Positions 28,501-35,221 of a stretch of 60,439 nucleotides of DNA are shown piece after piece. The position numbers and the translations under genes were made by a program. A model generated the notes under the pieces. The model had not been told where the DNA came from, ran no database searches, and saw nothing but the letters and a program-made list of their open reading frames with translations. Origin of the DNA: Phycisphaeraceae bacterium (GTDB lineage: Bacteria > Planctomycetota > Phycisphaerae > Phycisphaerales > Phycisphaeraceae); contig NYZC01000348.1 in the NCBI GenBank assembly GCA_002686995.1, positions 1 through 60,439 of the forward strand, written 5' to 3'. Positions within the stretch are counted from its first letter, which is position 1; every line of letters starts with the position of its first letter.

Positions 28501-28628
28501 ACCGTCGTCTCGACAGTCAGGAGCAAGCGCGGCTCCAGCGGCTCGATCGGCTGCCACCGGCGGTCTCGCGCCCGGCGTCGACTTCTTCTGCGCACCGATC
28601 CCGTCGTCCGACCCGGACGTTCGGTCAT
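19542..28628 (-). CDS. Giant LEPR-XLL surface protein with nested propellers, beta-helix and dockerin-like repeats
   Basis: Start is ATG 28628, preceded by GAGGAG; it gives 3028 residues. Near the N-terminus, after an Arg-rich stretch, is PLEPRLLL (about 30-37), the planctomycete LEPR-XLL export-linked motif. Two lactonase-like seven-bladed-type repeat sets follow (VSPDGRHVYV units) at about residues 380-710 and 1050-1400. Each is embedded in adhesin-like text (VTASGPITV...AGDILQNSG), so a unit of several hundred residues seems duplicated. Residues about 2100-2500 form a right-handed parallel beta-helix (FATIQEAVDAV, NSITDADG, pectate-lyase-like). The C-terminus has two Ca-binding repeats (DMDRSGTVGTADLQVVL and a degenerate GPDGVVGTADLQVVL), dockerin-like. 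There are few Cys. It is likely an exported adhesin or scaffold. Function is inferred only. Confidence 0.85.
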   Translation of the reverse strand: MTERPGRTTGSVRRRSRRRARDRRWQPIEPLEPRLLLTVETTVDLVGGDIVVTDSNGGDTDDLLGFTTVGSDLLIFDSNFNQIDLIGPLDGGTGDEGTAVFIPLSIFPGGTIRIRTLAGDDFIVFDNLVLDADQRVDLDTGEGDDTMRTAGGIAVDGFGSVLSVAETTIIDGPITATDGPPPIPAGLTRVVLTTNSIDIDETVSAPSGLIRIEELTPGHSFGFSSIGHILLTEEELDCIVADTLEIGSPDAGSIRILDTTLDNVDTLILRTGASVTENAFIGSEDEIADLVVPNLAIEAANGVFIDTKVNNLDAFGGSGGVDIENTGPLVIGDVIGAVTGVSATGGDVLVTASGPITVNEDVVNAGSGAVTLTAGNALTGDELEFLQFVENESIDNDFFFVDVEVSPDGRHVYSTASGSIGVYGRDAGTGAIELVEIETGGISGDARDIAISPDGRHVYVTAGTDEDSVVIYDRDIFTGDLDLVATVQHGDGGVVELVSVNDVSVSPDGAHVYVGKGGGISIFDREPVTGALSWIGTGPAPGGRFLSLSPDGKHVYSIGNWNINAFSRNPLAGTLTFVETIYGGAPIDESFDVEVSPDGRHVYMVGYEMGFGTPDDSFVSVLQRNDVTGKLQFVEALSLEFGNIPLDVELSPSGDHVHVTGVPFFPGWTGATVYTRNATTGSLTFSESPAGGLSSAVSPDNGHVYILSSSLLRVYRRGLFDGTMTLDADVSVNGGSISFNAAGDILQNSGVVSSTANGDVSFNAATDGDGGGITMAPDTSVTSDTGNIVFDAFDTVTLESVASTSGDISVTGADVTLNQAISSSGNLALTPADSESTAGIGGGAGAFNLDDAEIANLVDGFSSIVIGSDAFGAGAVTVSGSLFTDPLTIQGGSIEVTELDAGSNPVILSASGGPITDGGDAGTDVTAASLVVTGNGVGTSTDAIETAVTALEGGGGIVGLYIDNAGALTIGGVSAALTGITATGILGDIVVTASSPITVIEDIVHSGGGDVVLTASPTLGPGSGALTFVQSKVDETGDVIDGLDQVEDLLVSPDGKHLYAVARGDDAITVFERVGSTGALTFVQVVTDLDAGVDGLDIARGVAIEPLGNHVYVASTSDDAVAVFSRDFGSGLLTFVEAIKDATVSFSGLNGARDVAVSPDGANVYVTSTVDHALVSFSRDAGTGALTHIGTLADADAGVDGLEGAFGVTLSPDGNHVYVAAVDDRSVAVFDREIDGSLTFVEVIKDLQVIDSVTIDGLAGAQGVAVSSDGGHVYVSAPSDNAVSVFERNSLDGTLTYVEVNKQGAGGIIDGMGGARNVAVSPDASNVYVASTFSGISGTVAVFGRESDGTLTFVEAEKDEVGDADELLGAFGVTVSPDANHVYVAAALDDAITVFARETVAVGSPADTLTIGANVTTIGPGTISLTAAGDILQTSGAISAQIGSVSLAAGTTTLESAITMSAGTSIVSPGGPITFDATGVITLDDVTSTFGNITVTSSDVVLNDTVAGGGVLTLQPAHDGATIGLGGGAGTFDVGDSDLANLADGFTTITIGNATAGDIDVDTAAFGDPLDLVTAGALRDGLGTDLQMIEDDIATVLGTVAPGQSPGILLVDGSFTFGPGTYEVEIGGLAPGATSDKHDQVDVDGAVSIVGAALSVSSFGGYVPSGDATFTIVDNDGADPVSGIFLGLPEGATVSTDFLGSGQAATISYIGGDGNDVVITTGTTVSIDETIFSGASGDVTISVDGGGDLEITDTSTGLPITTSVPLAGVALISVKAQDGSDDTLTVDLSGGNLIPAAGLVYDGGSGGNDGLVVTGGAFQTVTFSYGGPMDGTIALDPGGMGTPSTISYADLEPISVGSATHDAVFNLTAGADVATLFASGGALVLDSPNNAFETTTFAVPSDSITVNGETDDDTLMLSDLSAFAFVGDVVFNGGDGGDTYVLEGGTLDGINGAAGTATLETGDVLRGSGTIDYAIDVSAGTIAPGLSPGLIHVHGLTLTSDSTTVIDIDGVTTPGTDFDRIDVTGAVVLDGTLDLAGSTVVPVPGQSVVIISNDSMDAVSGTFSGLPNGSPVTVAGATWTIRYDGGDGNDVALAVAAADVLYVDDDWNGTTSGADPDGAGPAVAFGWDAFATIQEAVDAVADNGTISILNGTYTETIVIEDKGMTITGESEVGVIVQAIDEATSMATGPSSSNVFSIDPGNDGSASGKAILIERMTIRHGNYGIRSRSGDVSVMNATVTHNGWNGLGLPDVGAGATQNDFATFWSGGNGPNVSDGGGIRIKNASNITLHGNTVIENRRGLRIQDSDAVVVTDNHSERNLDAGIYFISSGPGVTNGRISGNVSRGNLNNGILIIGGHANEVDDNTVEDNFNSGVMLYGPSELILRENSIRRNNLQPFNGIGNLGDALGGVFLHDLGPGGTIPGSFTAQITDNTIQDNEHGRSIQADAIFIDIANGTEAATARDAILVSGNVLSGHDIGVRLVGQAANLTLTNNSITDADGVQNGDGAGTVDASGNWWGDQDPSVVAGLNDQTVDFTPWLDTGTDVDGGTIGFQGDFSVLNVDDAGSQTGASGRITEGIARIDGVPAIGVKVHGGTFTESVVVDKAIWLTGEATISGSVALSMIDATLSPGFSPGVITGGDLDFDAGTRLGIELDGPGGPGVGHDQVVVSGTVTIDSTAVLDLALGHVPAIGTMFVIVDNDGGDAIVGEFNNLADGSTVTLAVGDGSVPFLVDYQGGDGNDITLTALSGPTLQVVEVLARGSTWSQAFLDRLENEQLGTGGFRIESGSAAQLDPLPWPTVDTFLVRFNREAIIDPAAVALAGASAGTYATSVGYDPATFTATITSVGGPIGLDALTLSLADTIEEQRGNALDGEWIDGVSEQSGDGHPGGAFAVAINVLPGDMDRSGTVGTADLQVVLSRFTQSVPIGDFARADIAGAGGPDGVVGTADLQVVLARFTNTIVGLARADVLDAASRTAASAAAPARTFDRLDGWAGWKQPVHRQSDRMDDLIDRLAAGIGDGESCGIASLV

Positions 28629-28740
28629 GCCATGCTCCTCGGACACACAAAGTAGTGTCTTAAAACGACTTACATCCTCGCCGCACCTTCGCCAACATCG
28701 AAGGCCGAGATAAGATCGAGACACGAATCATAGCCGTCAG

Positions 28741-28757
28741 CCCTTCGGAGCGAAGGG
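28741..28757. repeat. Short perfect hairpin in the divergent region
   Basis: CCCTTCG-GAG-CGAAGGG lies between the divergent giant gene and the first Asp-box paralogue. It has no U-tract and is not obviously a terminator; it may be part of a regulatory region or another dispersed hairpin. Confidence 0.4.
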
Positions 28758-28831
28758 TGCGGACTTCAACGCGGGACCGCTTCTTCTGGAGATTGGGCCA
28801 CTGCGGGCACGGCTTCGGCTACATTCCAGGC

Positions 28832-30130
28832 ATGGCCATCACCCACGTCACGTCGAACCCGCCCCGCCTGGTCGAGCCCGTCGAGCATCCGCCCGGCGAG
28901 CGCTGCTGCTACGGCGTGGCGTTTCCCTTCCAGGTCGCCCCGAAACTGGCGGCGGTGCTCTGCTGTCTCCGCAACGAGGGCTACCCGGCCGGCGACTTCG
29001 AGAACGGCAGCGACGTCTTTCTCTTCGACCGCCTCGACGGCATCGATCCCGCCGGAGCCGTGCCGATCGTGCGGAACGACAAGTACGTCGACGAGAAAGG
29101 CGTGCGACGGATCGTCATCCACTACCCGATCGTCGGTGGATTCGTCCCGCTCGGCGCGCTGCGCGACGACGACACGTCGCACCCGCATGCCGGGACGGGC
29201 TTCGGAGTCAGCGAAAGCTGGTCCTTCCCGCTGCTTGGCAAGGGCCATTACAGCAAGTCCCACAAGAAGACGAAGATGATCCGGCGGACGTCGGTCTACC
29301 AGTTCACTTACGACACGCACTTCTTCCTGACGGAGGACAGCGACGTCTACGAGGGCGACGCGCCGCTGCGGGCCAGCGAGAAGGGCTCGGAGTGGGCGCT
29401 GATCTGGCAGGGACTCAAGCAGGCCGTGCCCGACGGCGACGATCTGCTCAACCCGATCTACACCACCGGCGGCGACAATCCAGGCACCTGGGTTTCCGAT
29501 CCGATGTCGAGCGGCGTCGCGCGATGGCGGCGCGAAGACGGCAAATGGCGGCCCGTCACCTACGTGCCGGTCGTGCTCGGCGAGCCGGACGGCGGCAACG
29601 CATCGTGGATGGAGCCCAGCCTGGTGCGCGATCTCGACGGGTCTCTGCTCTTCTCGGCCCGCGGCGTCTACGGGGAAGTCAACAACCTGATTCGCGTCTG
29701 GCGCAGCACCGACAACGGGGAAAGCTGGGAGGTACAGATCGAGAAGCCCAACGCCCGCGGACAGGGCCCGGTCACGCTCAACCAGGCCGTCGACGGCACA
29801 CCCTATCTGGTGTGCAACAAGCTTGGACACGAGCGCGACTGGCTGGTCATCCATCCGCTCAACGACGAGCGCACCGACCTGCTCCCCGAGATCCTGGTGC
29901 GCAACGCCATCGAAGAGTTCGGGCCGCCGCCGAAGGGCCCCGTCTGGTTCATGGACCATCCCAACGGCGAAACGCTGCGCCTGGGCGACGGCGAATGGCA
30001 CCACGTGCTCAGCTATCGCAACATGGACCGCGGCGAGCACTCCGGCTCGGCGCCGACACCTTACACGGGGCATTACCTCGAAGAAGTCTTCTCGGATGGG
30101 CCTGTGCGCCCCGTGTGGCGCTTCGACTAA
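28832..30130 (+). CDS. Asp-box (sialidase-fold-like) protein, paralogue S1
   Basis: The 432-residue protein starts at ATG 28832 (MAITHVTSNPPRL), the same start as paralogues S2 and S4; the open frame upstream shows no similarity. It has one good Asp box (STDNGESWEV) and propeller-like strands (WMEPSLVRDLDGSLLFSARG). The family signature is in the C-terminal third: GPVWFMDHPNG followed by LRLGDGEWHHVLSYRNMDRG, and in the N-terminal part GDFENGSDVFLFD and GGFVPLGALRDD. There is no signal peptide. Five members occur in this window. I do not recognise a characterised homologue; a sialidase-like or GH43-like glycan-active propeller is the best guess. Confidence 0.8.
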   Translation: MAITHVTSNPPRLVEPVEHPPGERCCYGVAFPFQVAPKLAAVLCCLRNEGYPAGDFENGSDVFLFDRLDGIDPAGAVPIVRNDKYVDEKGVRRIVIHYPIVGGFVPLGALRDDDTSHPHAGTGFGVSESWSFPLLGKGHYSKSHKKTKMIRRTSVYQFTYDTHFFLTEDSDVYEGDAPLRASEKGSEWALIWQGLKQAVPDGDDLLNPIYTTGGDNPGTWVSDPMSSGVARWRREDGKWRPVTYVPVVLGEPDGGNASWMEPSLVRDLDGSLLFSARGVYGEVNNLIRVWRSTDNGESWEVQIEKPNARGQGPVTLNQAVDGTPYLVCNKLGHERDWLVIHPLNDERTDLLPEILVRNAIEEFGPPPKGPVWFMDHPNGETLRLGDGEWHHVLSYRNMDRGEHSGSAPTPYTGHYLEEVFSDGPVRPVWRFD

Positions 30131-30149
30131 CAGGGATTTCCATCACGCC

Positions 30150-31436
30150 ATGATCACCGCCGTCACCGCCAATCCGCCTCGTCTCACCGAGCCCGCCGAG
30201 CATCCGCCCGGCGAAACATGCCGGTACGGGGGCGCGTTCCCGTTCCAGGTCGCGGCGAATACGGCCGCCGTACTTTGTTGTCTGCGCAACGAGGGTCATC
30301 CGGTCGGAGATTTCGAAAACGGCAGCGATGTGTTCCTGTTCGATGACCTCGCGCACATCGATCCGGCCACCGCCGTTCCGATCGTCCGCAACGACACCTA
30401 CGTCGACGGGAAAGGCCAGCGCCGGATCAACATTCACTATCCAATTGTCGGAGGATTCGTCCCGCTCGGCGCCTTGCGCGACGATGGGACGCCGCATCCC
30501 CATGCGGGCACGGGATTCGGAATCAGCCACGCGCTCGACTTCCCGCTTCTCGGAAAAGGCCACTACACCAAGCTGCACAAACAAAACAAGTGCGTGCTGC
30601 GCACCTGCGTCTACCAATTCAGCTACGACACGCACTTCTTTCTCATCGACGACTTCGACGTCTTCGGTCTCGAGCAGCCGCTGCGCGCCGCCGGAACCGG
30701 TTCACAATGGGCTATCCACTCTCCTGGACTCAGGCAGGGTGTTCCCGACGGCGATGACTTCCTGGCCCCGGCGACGGCGAGCGCCGATGATCTGCACAAC
30801 GTGATTCACCAGCCCGCCGCCAGCGGCGTGGCGCGGTGGCAGCGCCGCGGAGATTCGTGGGCGCCGACCACTTTCGTTCCCATCGAAAAACCGCAAAGCG
30901 ATTCGGTCTGGTCCGAGCCGAGCCTCGTTCTCGACATCGACGGGTCGCTGCTGTTCACCAGCCGCGGTTGCTACGGTGACGCCGATCACGTCATCCGCAT
31001 CTGGCGGAGCACCGACGGCGGCGAAAGCTGGGAAGTCGTCATCGAGAAGCCCGAAGCGCGCGGCCAGGCACCGGTGACGATCAATTCGGCCGTCGACGGG
31101 ACGCCCTACGTCGTCTGCAACCGGCTCGGCCACGAGCGCGACTGGCTGGTAATCCATCCGCTGAACGACGAGCGCTCCGACCTGCTGCCTGCGATCGACG
31201 TCCGCAACGCGCTCGAGGAGTTCGGGCCGCCGCCGAAGGGGCCGGTCTGGTTCATGGATCACCCTAACGGCGAAACGCTTCGCCTGGGCGACGGCGCCTG
31301 GCACCACGTGCTCAGCTATCGCAATATGGATCGCGGCGAGCACGCGGGCGGCGCGCCGTCGGAGTTCTCGGGACAATTTCTCGAGGAGGTGGTGTCGGAC
31401 GGACCGGCCCGACGCGTCTGGGATTTCGCGGACTGA
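30150..31436 (+). CDS. Asp-box (sialidase-fold-like) protein, paralogue S2
   Basis: The 428-residue protein begins MITAVTANPPRL 19 bp after S1 and is probably co-transcribed with it. It is the closest relative of S1, with the same N-terminal block, one Asp box (STDGGESWEV), SVWSEPSLVLDIDGSLLF, GPVWFMDHPNG and LSYRNMDRGEH. S1 and S2 look like a tandem duplication that has since diverged. No export signal is present. Confidence 0.8.
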   Translation: MITAVTANPPRLTEPAEHPPGETCRYGGAFPFQVAANTAAVLCCLRNEGHPVGDFENGSDVFLFDDLAHIDPATAVPIVRNDTYVDGKGQRRINIHYPIVGGFVPLGALRDDGTPHPHAGTGFGISHALDFPLLGKGHYTKLHKQNKCVLRTCVYQFSYDTHFFLIDDFDVFGLEQPLRAAGTGSQWAIHSPGLRQGVPDGDDFLAPATASADDLHNVIHQPAASGVARWQRRGDSWAPTTFVPIEKPQSDSVWSEPSLVLDIDGSLLFTSRGCYGDADHVIRIWRSTDGGESWEVVIEKPEARGQAPVTINSAVDGTPYVVCNRLGHERDWLVIHPLNDERSDLLPAIDVRNALEEFGPPPKGPVWFMDHPNGETLRLGDGAWHHVLSYRNMDRGEHAGGAPSEFSGQFLEEVVSDGPARRVWDFAD

Positions 31437-31444
31437 GCGACGTA

Positions 31445-31490
31445 AAGGGGCAAGGCAAAGCGAGCGCCACATGCCCCATGCCCTTTGCCG
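31445..31490. repeat. Inverted heptamer units in a convergent gap
   Basis: The 56-bp gap between convergent genes has AAAGGGGC-type units on the left and 7-base units CCACATG, CCCCATG, CCCTTTG on the right (31467-31487). They can pair in part (GGCAAAG with CTTTGCC) and may terminate transcription from both sides. Confidence 0.6.
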
Positions 31491-31492
31491 AT

Positions 31493-32476
31493 CTACCCTG
31501 CCGTTCGGCGCCAAATTCCGATCCACATCGCCGCCGAAACAAGCAGCAGCGCCGTACTCGGCTCGGGCACGTAGTACACGCCGATGTTGTTGCCCACGGT
31601 CCGTTCCAGGGGAAGACAACACGCGGTGCCGACCGGAAAGTTGAGCAACTCGCTCTTGTTCGACCCGCTGCGATCCGGATTCCACCACGCCATCGTCGTC
31701 GAGCCTCCGCCGTCCATGTTGATCCCGGTGTGTGCCCCGAAATGCTTCAGCCAGGACCCGACCTCATTCGTCGTGGCGCCTTCGCTTGCCAGTTGCCGCC
31801 CATCGATCGTCATGAAATAGACGTATCGCCCGTTCTGCGACAGTCCGGTGCCCGTGCGCGGATGAAGGTCACCGCCGCCGCCGATCGGATTGCCGTTGGT
31901 CAGCACGAAGCTGAACCCGGTGACGGCCGAATGGACTTGACTGATGTCGTAGCCGAACGGGGTGCTTGCCATGCTGACGTCGCCGTTATTGGCCACGATC
32001 AACGAAGGCGCTCCGCTTCCGGGCGACACCAGCGTCCCTTCGGAAACGGCCAGCCCCGACAGGTTTGCCGGACTTTCCGTGTTCCAGTCATCCGGTGGAA
32101 TCGGAGGCCACGGAGACCACGGGGCCGAATTGATCGCGGCGACGACCTTCGTCTCGGTGGACTGCGTCTCCCTGATGAAATTCCGCGTCGTCTTGCGAAT
32201 GGTCTCCGTCGAATTGATGACCCACGGAGACGACCGGGGCGTGGTGTGAAATCGCAGATCGGGTGTCGTCGTATCGATCCGCAGGGCGTTGATGTTCATT
32301 CTGCGCGGGCTGGTCACCGAAACGAACGCATGTTGGATTCCAGGATAAGGGCCCAGATCTCCGGCCCCGTCCCAGTCATACATTCCCGTCTGGGCCGTGG
32401 CATCGGCAGCCGGCAGGAGAAATGCCGACGACGTGAACAGAATCAGGCACAGAACGGCTGCAGGTCTCTTTCTCAT
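31493..32476 (-). CDS. Secreted NAGPA-type phosphodiester glycosidase with PEP-CTERM
   Basis: The 327-residue protein starts at ATG 32476, preceded by GGAAG, and has a signal peptide (AAVLCLILFTSSAFLLPAADA). The NAGPA / phosphodiester alpha-N-acetylglucosaminidase domain (DUF2233) is shown by VVAAINSAPW, YVYFMTIDGRQ, EGATTNEVGSWLKHFGAH and the hallmark GINMDGGGSTTM. Members cleave phosphodiester-linked sugars such as GlcNAc-1-P caps. The C-terminus is a classic PEP-CTERM: VPEPSTALLLV, a hydrophobic segment and RR, so the protein is sorted by an exosortase system to the cell surface. It is convergent with S2. Confidence 0.85.
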   Translation of the reverse strand: MRKRPAAVLCLILFTSSAFLLPAADATAQTGMYDWDGAGDLGPYPGIQHAFVSVTSPRRMNINALRIDTTTPDLRFHTTPRSSPWVINSTETIRKTTRNFIRETQSTETKVVAAINSAPWSPWPPIPPDDWNTESPANLSGLAVSEGTLVSPGSGAPSLIVANNGDVSMASTPFGYDISQVHSAVTGFSFVLTNGNPIGGGGDLHPRTGTGLSQNGRYVYFMTIDGRQLASEGATTNEVGSWLKHFGAHTGINMDGGGSTTMAWWNPDRSGSNKSELLNFPVGTACCLPLERTVGNNIGVYYVPEPSTALLLVSAAMWIGIWRRTAG

Positions 32477-32643
32477 TTTTTCTTCCACTTGACCCTGAAC
32501 GCCGCGTCTGTGTATATCAGTTGCTTGCGGACTGCACGTGTGATGGTAGTCACGAATTTCAGTCGCGTCAATTTCGAAAACAGTCTCCACGCTTCACCAG
32601 CCCCGCCCGAAACGCCAGTTGAACGCATTGAACGGACTGACTC

Positions 32644-33570
32644 ATGACGCACCCTCTCGATCAGCCTGCGGCTTTCAAGCTCGTCTACACGCCGGTCGGT
32701 CACTTCGTCAACGGCCACAACATCGTGCGCGGGCCCGACGGCTGGCACATGTTCTACGGCGGCCTCGGTGGCGCCGACAACGTCGTCCGCCATCACGTGA
32801 CGTCCGACGATCTGCTGAGCTGGAAGGCGCACGAGCCATTTCTCCGCGGCGAACCCGGAACCTGGGACGAGTGTGAGATCGGCGACGGCTGCGTCCTCGA
32901 GCACGGGGGACGCTGGTATTTCGTCTACCACGGGTGCTGCGAGAACCACGGAAGCCGGTGCATCGGCGTGGCCGTGTCCGACGACATGTGGACGTGGACG
33001 AAGCTGACCGGCCGGGAGGTGCCGCCGTTCCGCCCCGATACGAGCTGGTCGAGCTGGAAGCCGACCGGCGAGCGCCAGTGCTGCAAGGATCCCTGGATTA
33101 TCCGGCACGGCGACGAACATCTGATGTACTACCCCTCGCGGACCCACGCGGGAGACAGCGTCATCGCCGTCGCGAGGTCATCCGATCTGCTGCACTGGCA
33201 GGATGAAGGCCCCATCGTGACGGTGCCGTGGCGCGCCAACGATACGATCGGTCCCGGGGGATTCGAGGTGCCGCGCGTCGTCGCGCACGGTGGCCGGTAC
33301 TACCTGTTCGCGCTCTACTTCTGGGGGCTGCAGTACTGGATCGGTGACGACCCGTTCCACTTCGGCGAGCCGCGCGTGCTGGGTCCCTGGCACGCGTCAA
33401 ACATCTTCAACGACGCCGACCGCTGGTTCATCACCCACGCGTTCCGGACGCTCGGCAAGAACGGAATCCGGATCAAGCCGAACGAAAAGCTCCGCGGCCT
33501 CCACATCGCCGGCCTGATCTGGGAGGAAGGCTACCCCTTCGTGACGGATCTGGGAGATGTGCTGGCGTGA
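32644..33570 (+). CDS. GH32/GH43-like propeller protein
   Basis: The 308-residue protein has five-bladed propeller features: HNIVRGPDGWHMFYGG, SDDLLSWKAHEPFL, WDECEIGDGCVLEHGGRWYFVYHG, VSDDMWTWTKL, CCKDPWIIRHGDEHLMYYP and SSDLLHWQDEGP. This spacing resembles GH43/GH32-type proteins and GH130. The KDPWIIR block corresponds to the central Asp blade of this superfamily. No signal peptide is seen. It is divergent from the NAGPA gene and shorter than the propeller at 11925-13520, to which it is only distantly related. Confidence 0.75.
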   Translation: MTHPLDQPAAFKLVYTPVGHFVNGHNIVRGPDGWHMFYGGLGGADNVVRHHVTSDDLLSWKAHEPFLRGEPGTWDECEIGDGCVLEHGGRWYFVYHGCCENHGSRCIGVAVSDDMWTWTKLTGREVPPFRPDTSWSSWKPTGERQCCKDPWIIRHGDEHLMYYPSRTHAGDSVIAVARSSDLLHWQDEGPIVTVPWRANDTIGPGGFEVPRVVAHGGRYYLFALYFWGLQYWIGDDPFHFGEPRVLGPWHASNIFNDADRWFITHAFRTLGKNGIRIKPNEKLRGLHIAGLIWEEGYPFVTDLGDVLA

Positions 33571-33587
33571 GGTGTGCCGATGCCGTA

Positions 33588-33734
33588 GCACAGGTTTTTA
33601 ACCTGTGCGAAAAGCCGCTGAACGTCTCATCGCAACACATACGCAACACAACCGCGCGCCGTAGCACAGGTTTCCAACCTGTGCGAAAGGCGACCTGCGG
33701 ACAGGTTGGAAACCTGTCCTACAGATTGAATCTG
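33588..33734. repeat. Palindromic repeats, family R2 (CACAGG-CCTGTG type)
   Basis: Three hairpins with the core ACAGGTT/AACCTGT lie at 33588-33608, 33664-33684 and 33701-33717, followed by CAGATTGAATCTG (33722-33734). The first two are preceded by CGTA. They occupy the gap between two convergent genes. In translation they read as STGFQPVRK and QVGNLSY, a pattern I know from spurious small proteins in planctomycete and verrucomicrobial genomes. Confidence 0.85.
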
Positions 33735-33759
33735 CCCCCTCTTCGCCCCGCTCTTCTCG

Positions 33760-35073
33760 TCACTCAAATTTCCACAGCGGAACGGCCGGACCGGGCGTCA
33801 CAAGTTCCTCCGCATAGAACCCGGACTGCGGAGAAGGCTCGCTGCCGCCGTGCTCGCCGCGATCCATCACTCGGTGGCAGAGAAGATGGTGCCACGCGCC
33901 ATCGGCGAGACGCACCGTGTATCCGTTCGGATGATCCATGAACCAGACCGGTCCTTTCGGCGGCGGACCGAACTGCTTCACGCCGTCACGGAACATGATC
34001 GGCTCCTCCACGCCGGAGCGATCCGGGCGAAGCAGCCAGAGGCAAAGCTGATCGCGCGCGTGGTCCGTCGGGCATGAAAAGATGTAGAGCGTGCCGTCGG
34101 CAGTCGTGTTGATGGAGGTGGGCGACTCGTCCCTGACGTCCTCCACCTCGAACAGGACGTCCCAGGTCGCGCCGCCGTCGGTGCTGCGCCAGACCTTGAT
34201 CATGTACTCGCATCGTCGTTCGTAGACGCCGCGCGCCGTGAAGAGCAGGCTGCCGTCGAGGTCGCGGACCACCGTCGGCTCGATCCATTCCTGCCAGCAC
34301 TCGGTGTCGTAGACGATGTCGGGATTCTCGACCCGACGGCTGAATCCGATCGGCACGAACTCGACGGGCCCCCATCGCCCGTCCGCGTAGCGCCATCGCG
34401 CCACGCCCGACGCGTTGGGGCCGCCCCCCCACGTGAAGTCACCCTGCGTGGCGTCCATGGGGAACAGCAGATCGTCGCCATCCGTGATGGCGGTGCACAG
34501 GGAAGGGGCCTCCAGCATCCATCCCGAGAGTTCCTTGCGATTGTCGCTGCCCCAGGTTTCAGTCTCGATCTTCCGGAATTCCCGCCCGTCGTACGCCAGG
34601 TGATGCACTTCGGTCGCATGGACCATGTCCCTCGCCTTGTCCTCCTTCATGTAGTAGCCGTCGCCGTACATCGGAAAGTCCAGCGCCTGGCCGACCAGAA
34701 ACCCGGTGCCCGCGCCTGGGTGCGGCGATCCGTCTGCGCGCAAGGCGCCATGAGGGACGAATCCGCCCTTGGGCGTGTGCCGGACCACGACTCGCTTCTT
34801 TCCGTCCGGCCGGACGTGCCTGTCGGAACGACAGATTGGGACGGCGTTCGATGCGCTGATCGTCGCGAGATCGTCAAACAGCACGACGTCCATCCCCGCC
34901 TCGAAGTCGCCGACGGGATACCCGCCGAAGCGAAGGTTCACGAAGAACCCGGCGGTCGTCGGTCCGGCCTGGAACGCAAACCCGTTGCCGTACCGAAACA
35001 ACCCGCCTTCCGATGGAATGACGAGATCGGCGCCGCTCAGGTTGAAACGAAGATCAGAGGGTGTCAGTTTCAT
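33760..35073 (-). CDS. Asp-box (sialidase-fold-like) protein, paralogue S3
   Basis: The 437-residue protein belongs to the second subgroup of this family, with S5. Its start (MKLTPSDLRFNLSGADLVIP) differs from S1/S2/S4, but RYGNGFAFQAGPTTAGFFVN, GDFEAGMDVVLFDDL, GGFVPHGALRADG, STDGGATWDV, GPVWFMDHPNG and MDRGEHGGSEP are shared. EWIEPTVVRDLDGSLLFTARG is the propeller blade next to the Asp box. No signal peptide. It is downstream of S4 on the same strand with a 148-bp gap that contains a half R1 repeat, so joint transcription is uncertain. Confidence 0.8.
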   Translation of the reverse strand: MKLTPSDLRFNLSGADLVIPSEGGLFRYGNGFAFQAGPTTAGFFVNLRFGGYPVGDFEAGMDVVLFDDLATISASNAVPICRSDRHVRPDGKKRVVVRHTPKGGFVPHGALRADGSPHPGAGTGFLVGQALDFPMYGDGYYMKEDKARDMVHATEVHHLAYDGREFRKIETETWGSDNRKELSGWMLEAPSLCTAITDGDDLLFPMDATQGDFTWGGGPNASGVARWRYADGRWGPVEFVPIGFSRRVENPDIVYDTECWQEWIEPTVVRDLDGSLLFTARGVYERRCEYMIKVWRSTDGGATWDVLFEVEDVRDESPTSINTTADGTLYIFSCPTDHARDQLCLWLLRPDRSGVEEPIMFRDGVKQFGPPPKGPVWFMDHPNGYTVRLADGAWHHLLCHRVMDRGEHGGSEPSPQSGFYAEELVTPGPAVPLWKFE

Positions 35074-35178
35074 GTTGACGTTATCCTAACAGCGGTCTAC
35101 CCATCGGATGGTTGCGTGCTCTGGCCGATACCGGTGAAGCCCGTATGCAAGCTGACCGACGGGTGACAACAGATCCAA

Positions 35179-35217
35179 ATGCCATTCGACCAGCGGGCTG
35201 ACGCACGCCGTTCGCCG
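35179..35217. repeat. Half copy of family R1 repeat
   Basis: CATTCGACC-GCGGGCTGACGC and CCGTTCGCC in the order of the right arm of the element at 39613-39751 occur here once, without the left arm. It lies just past the S4 stop codon. Confidence 0.6.
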
Positions 35218-35221
35218 GCAA

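Noticed and set aside
20574..28713. Several long plus-strand frames (for example 22647-24248, 26520-28010)
   Set aside because: They are antisense to the giant surface gene, which has clear repeats and motifs; they read as low-complexity Asp/Arg/Val text.
33567..33941. Small open frame reading STGFQPVRK and QVGNLSY
   Set aside because: It is translated from hairpin repeats of family R2 and runs into the antisense of S3; not a protein.
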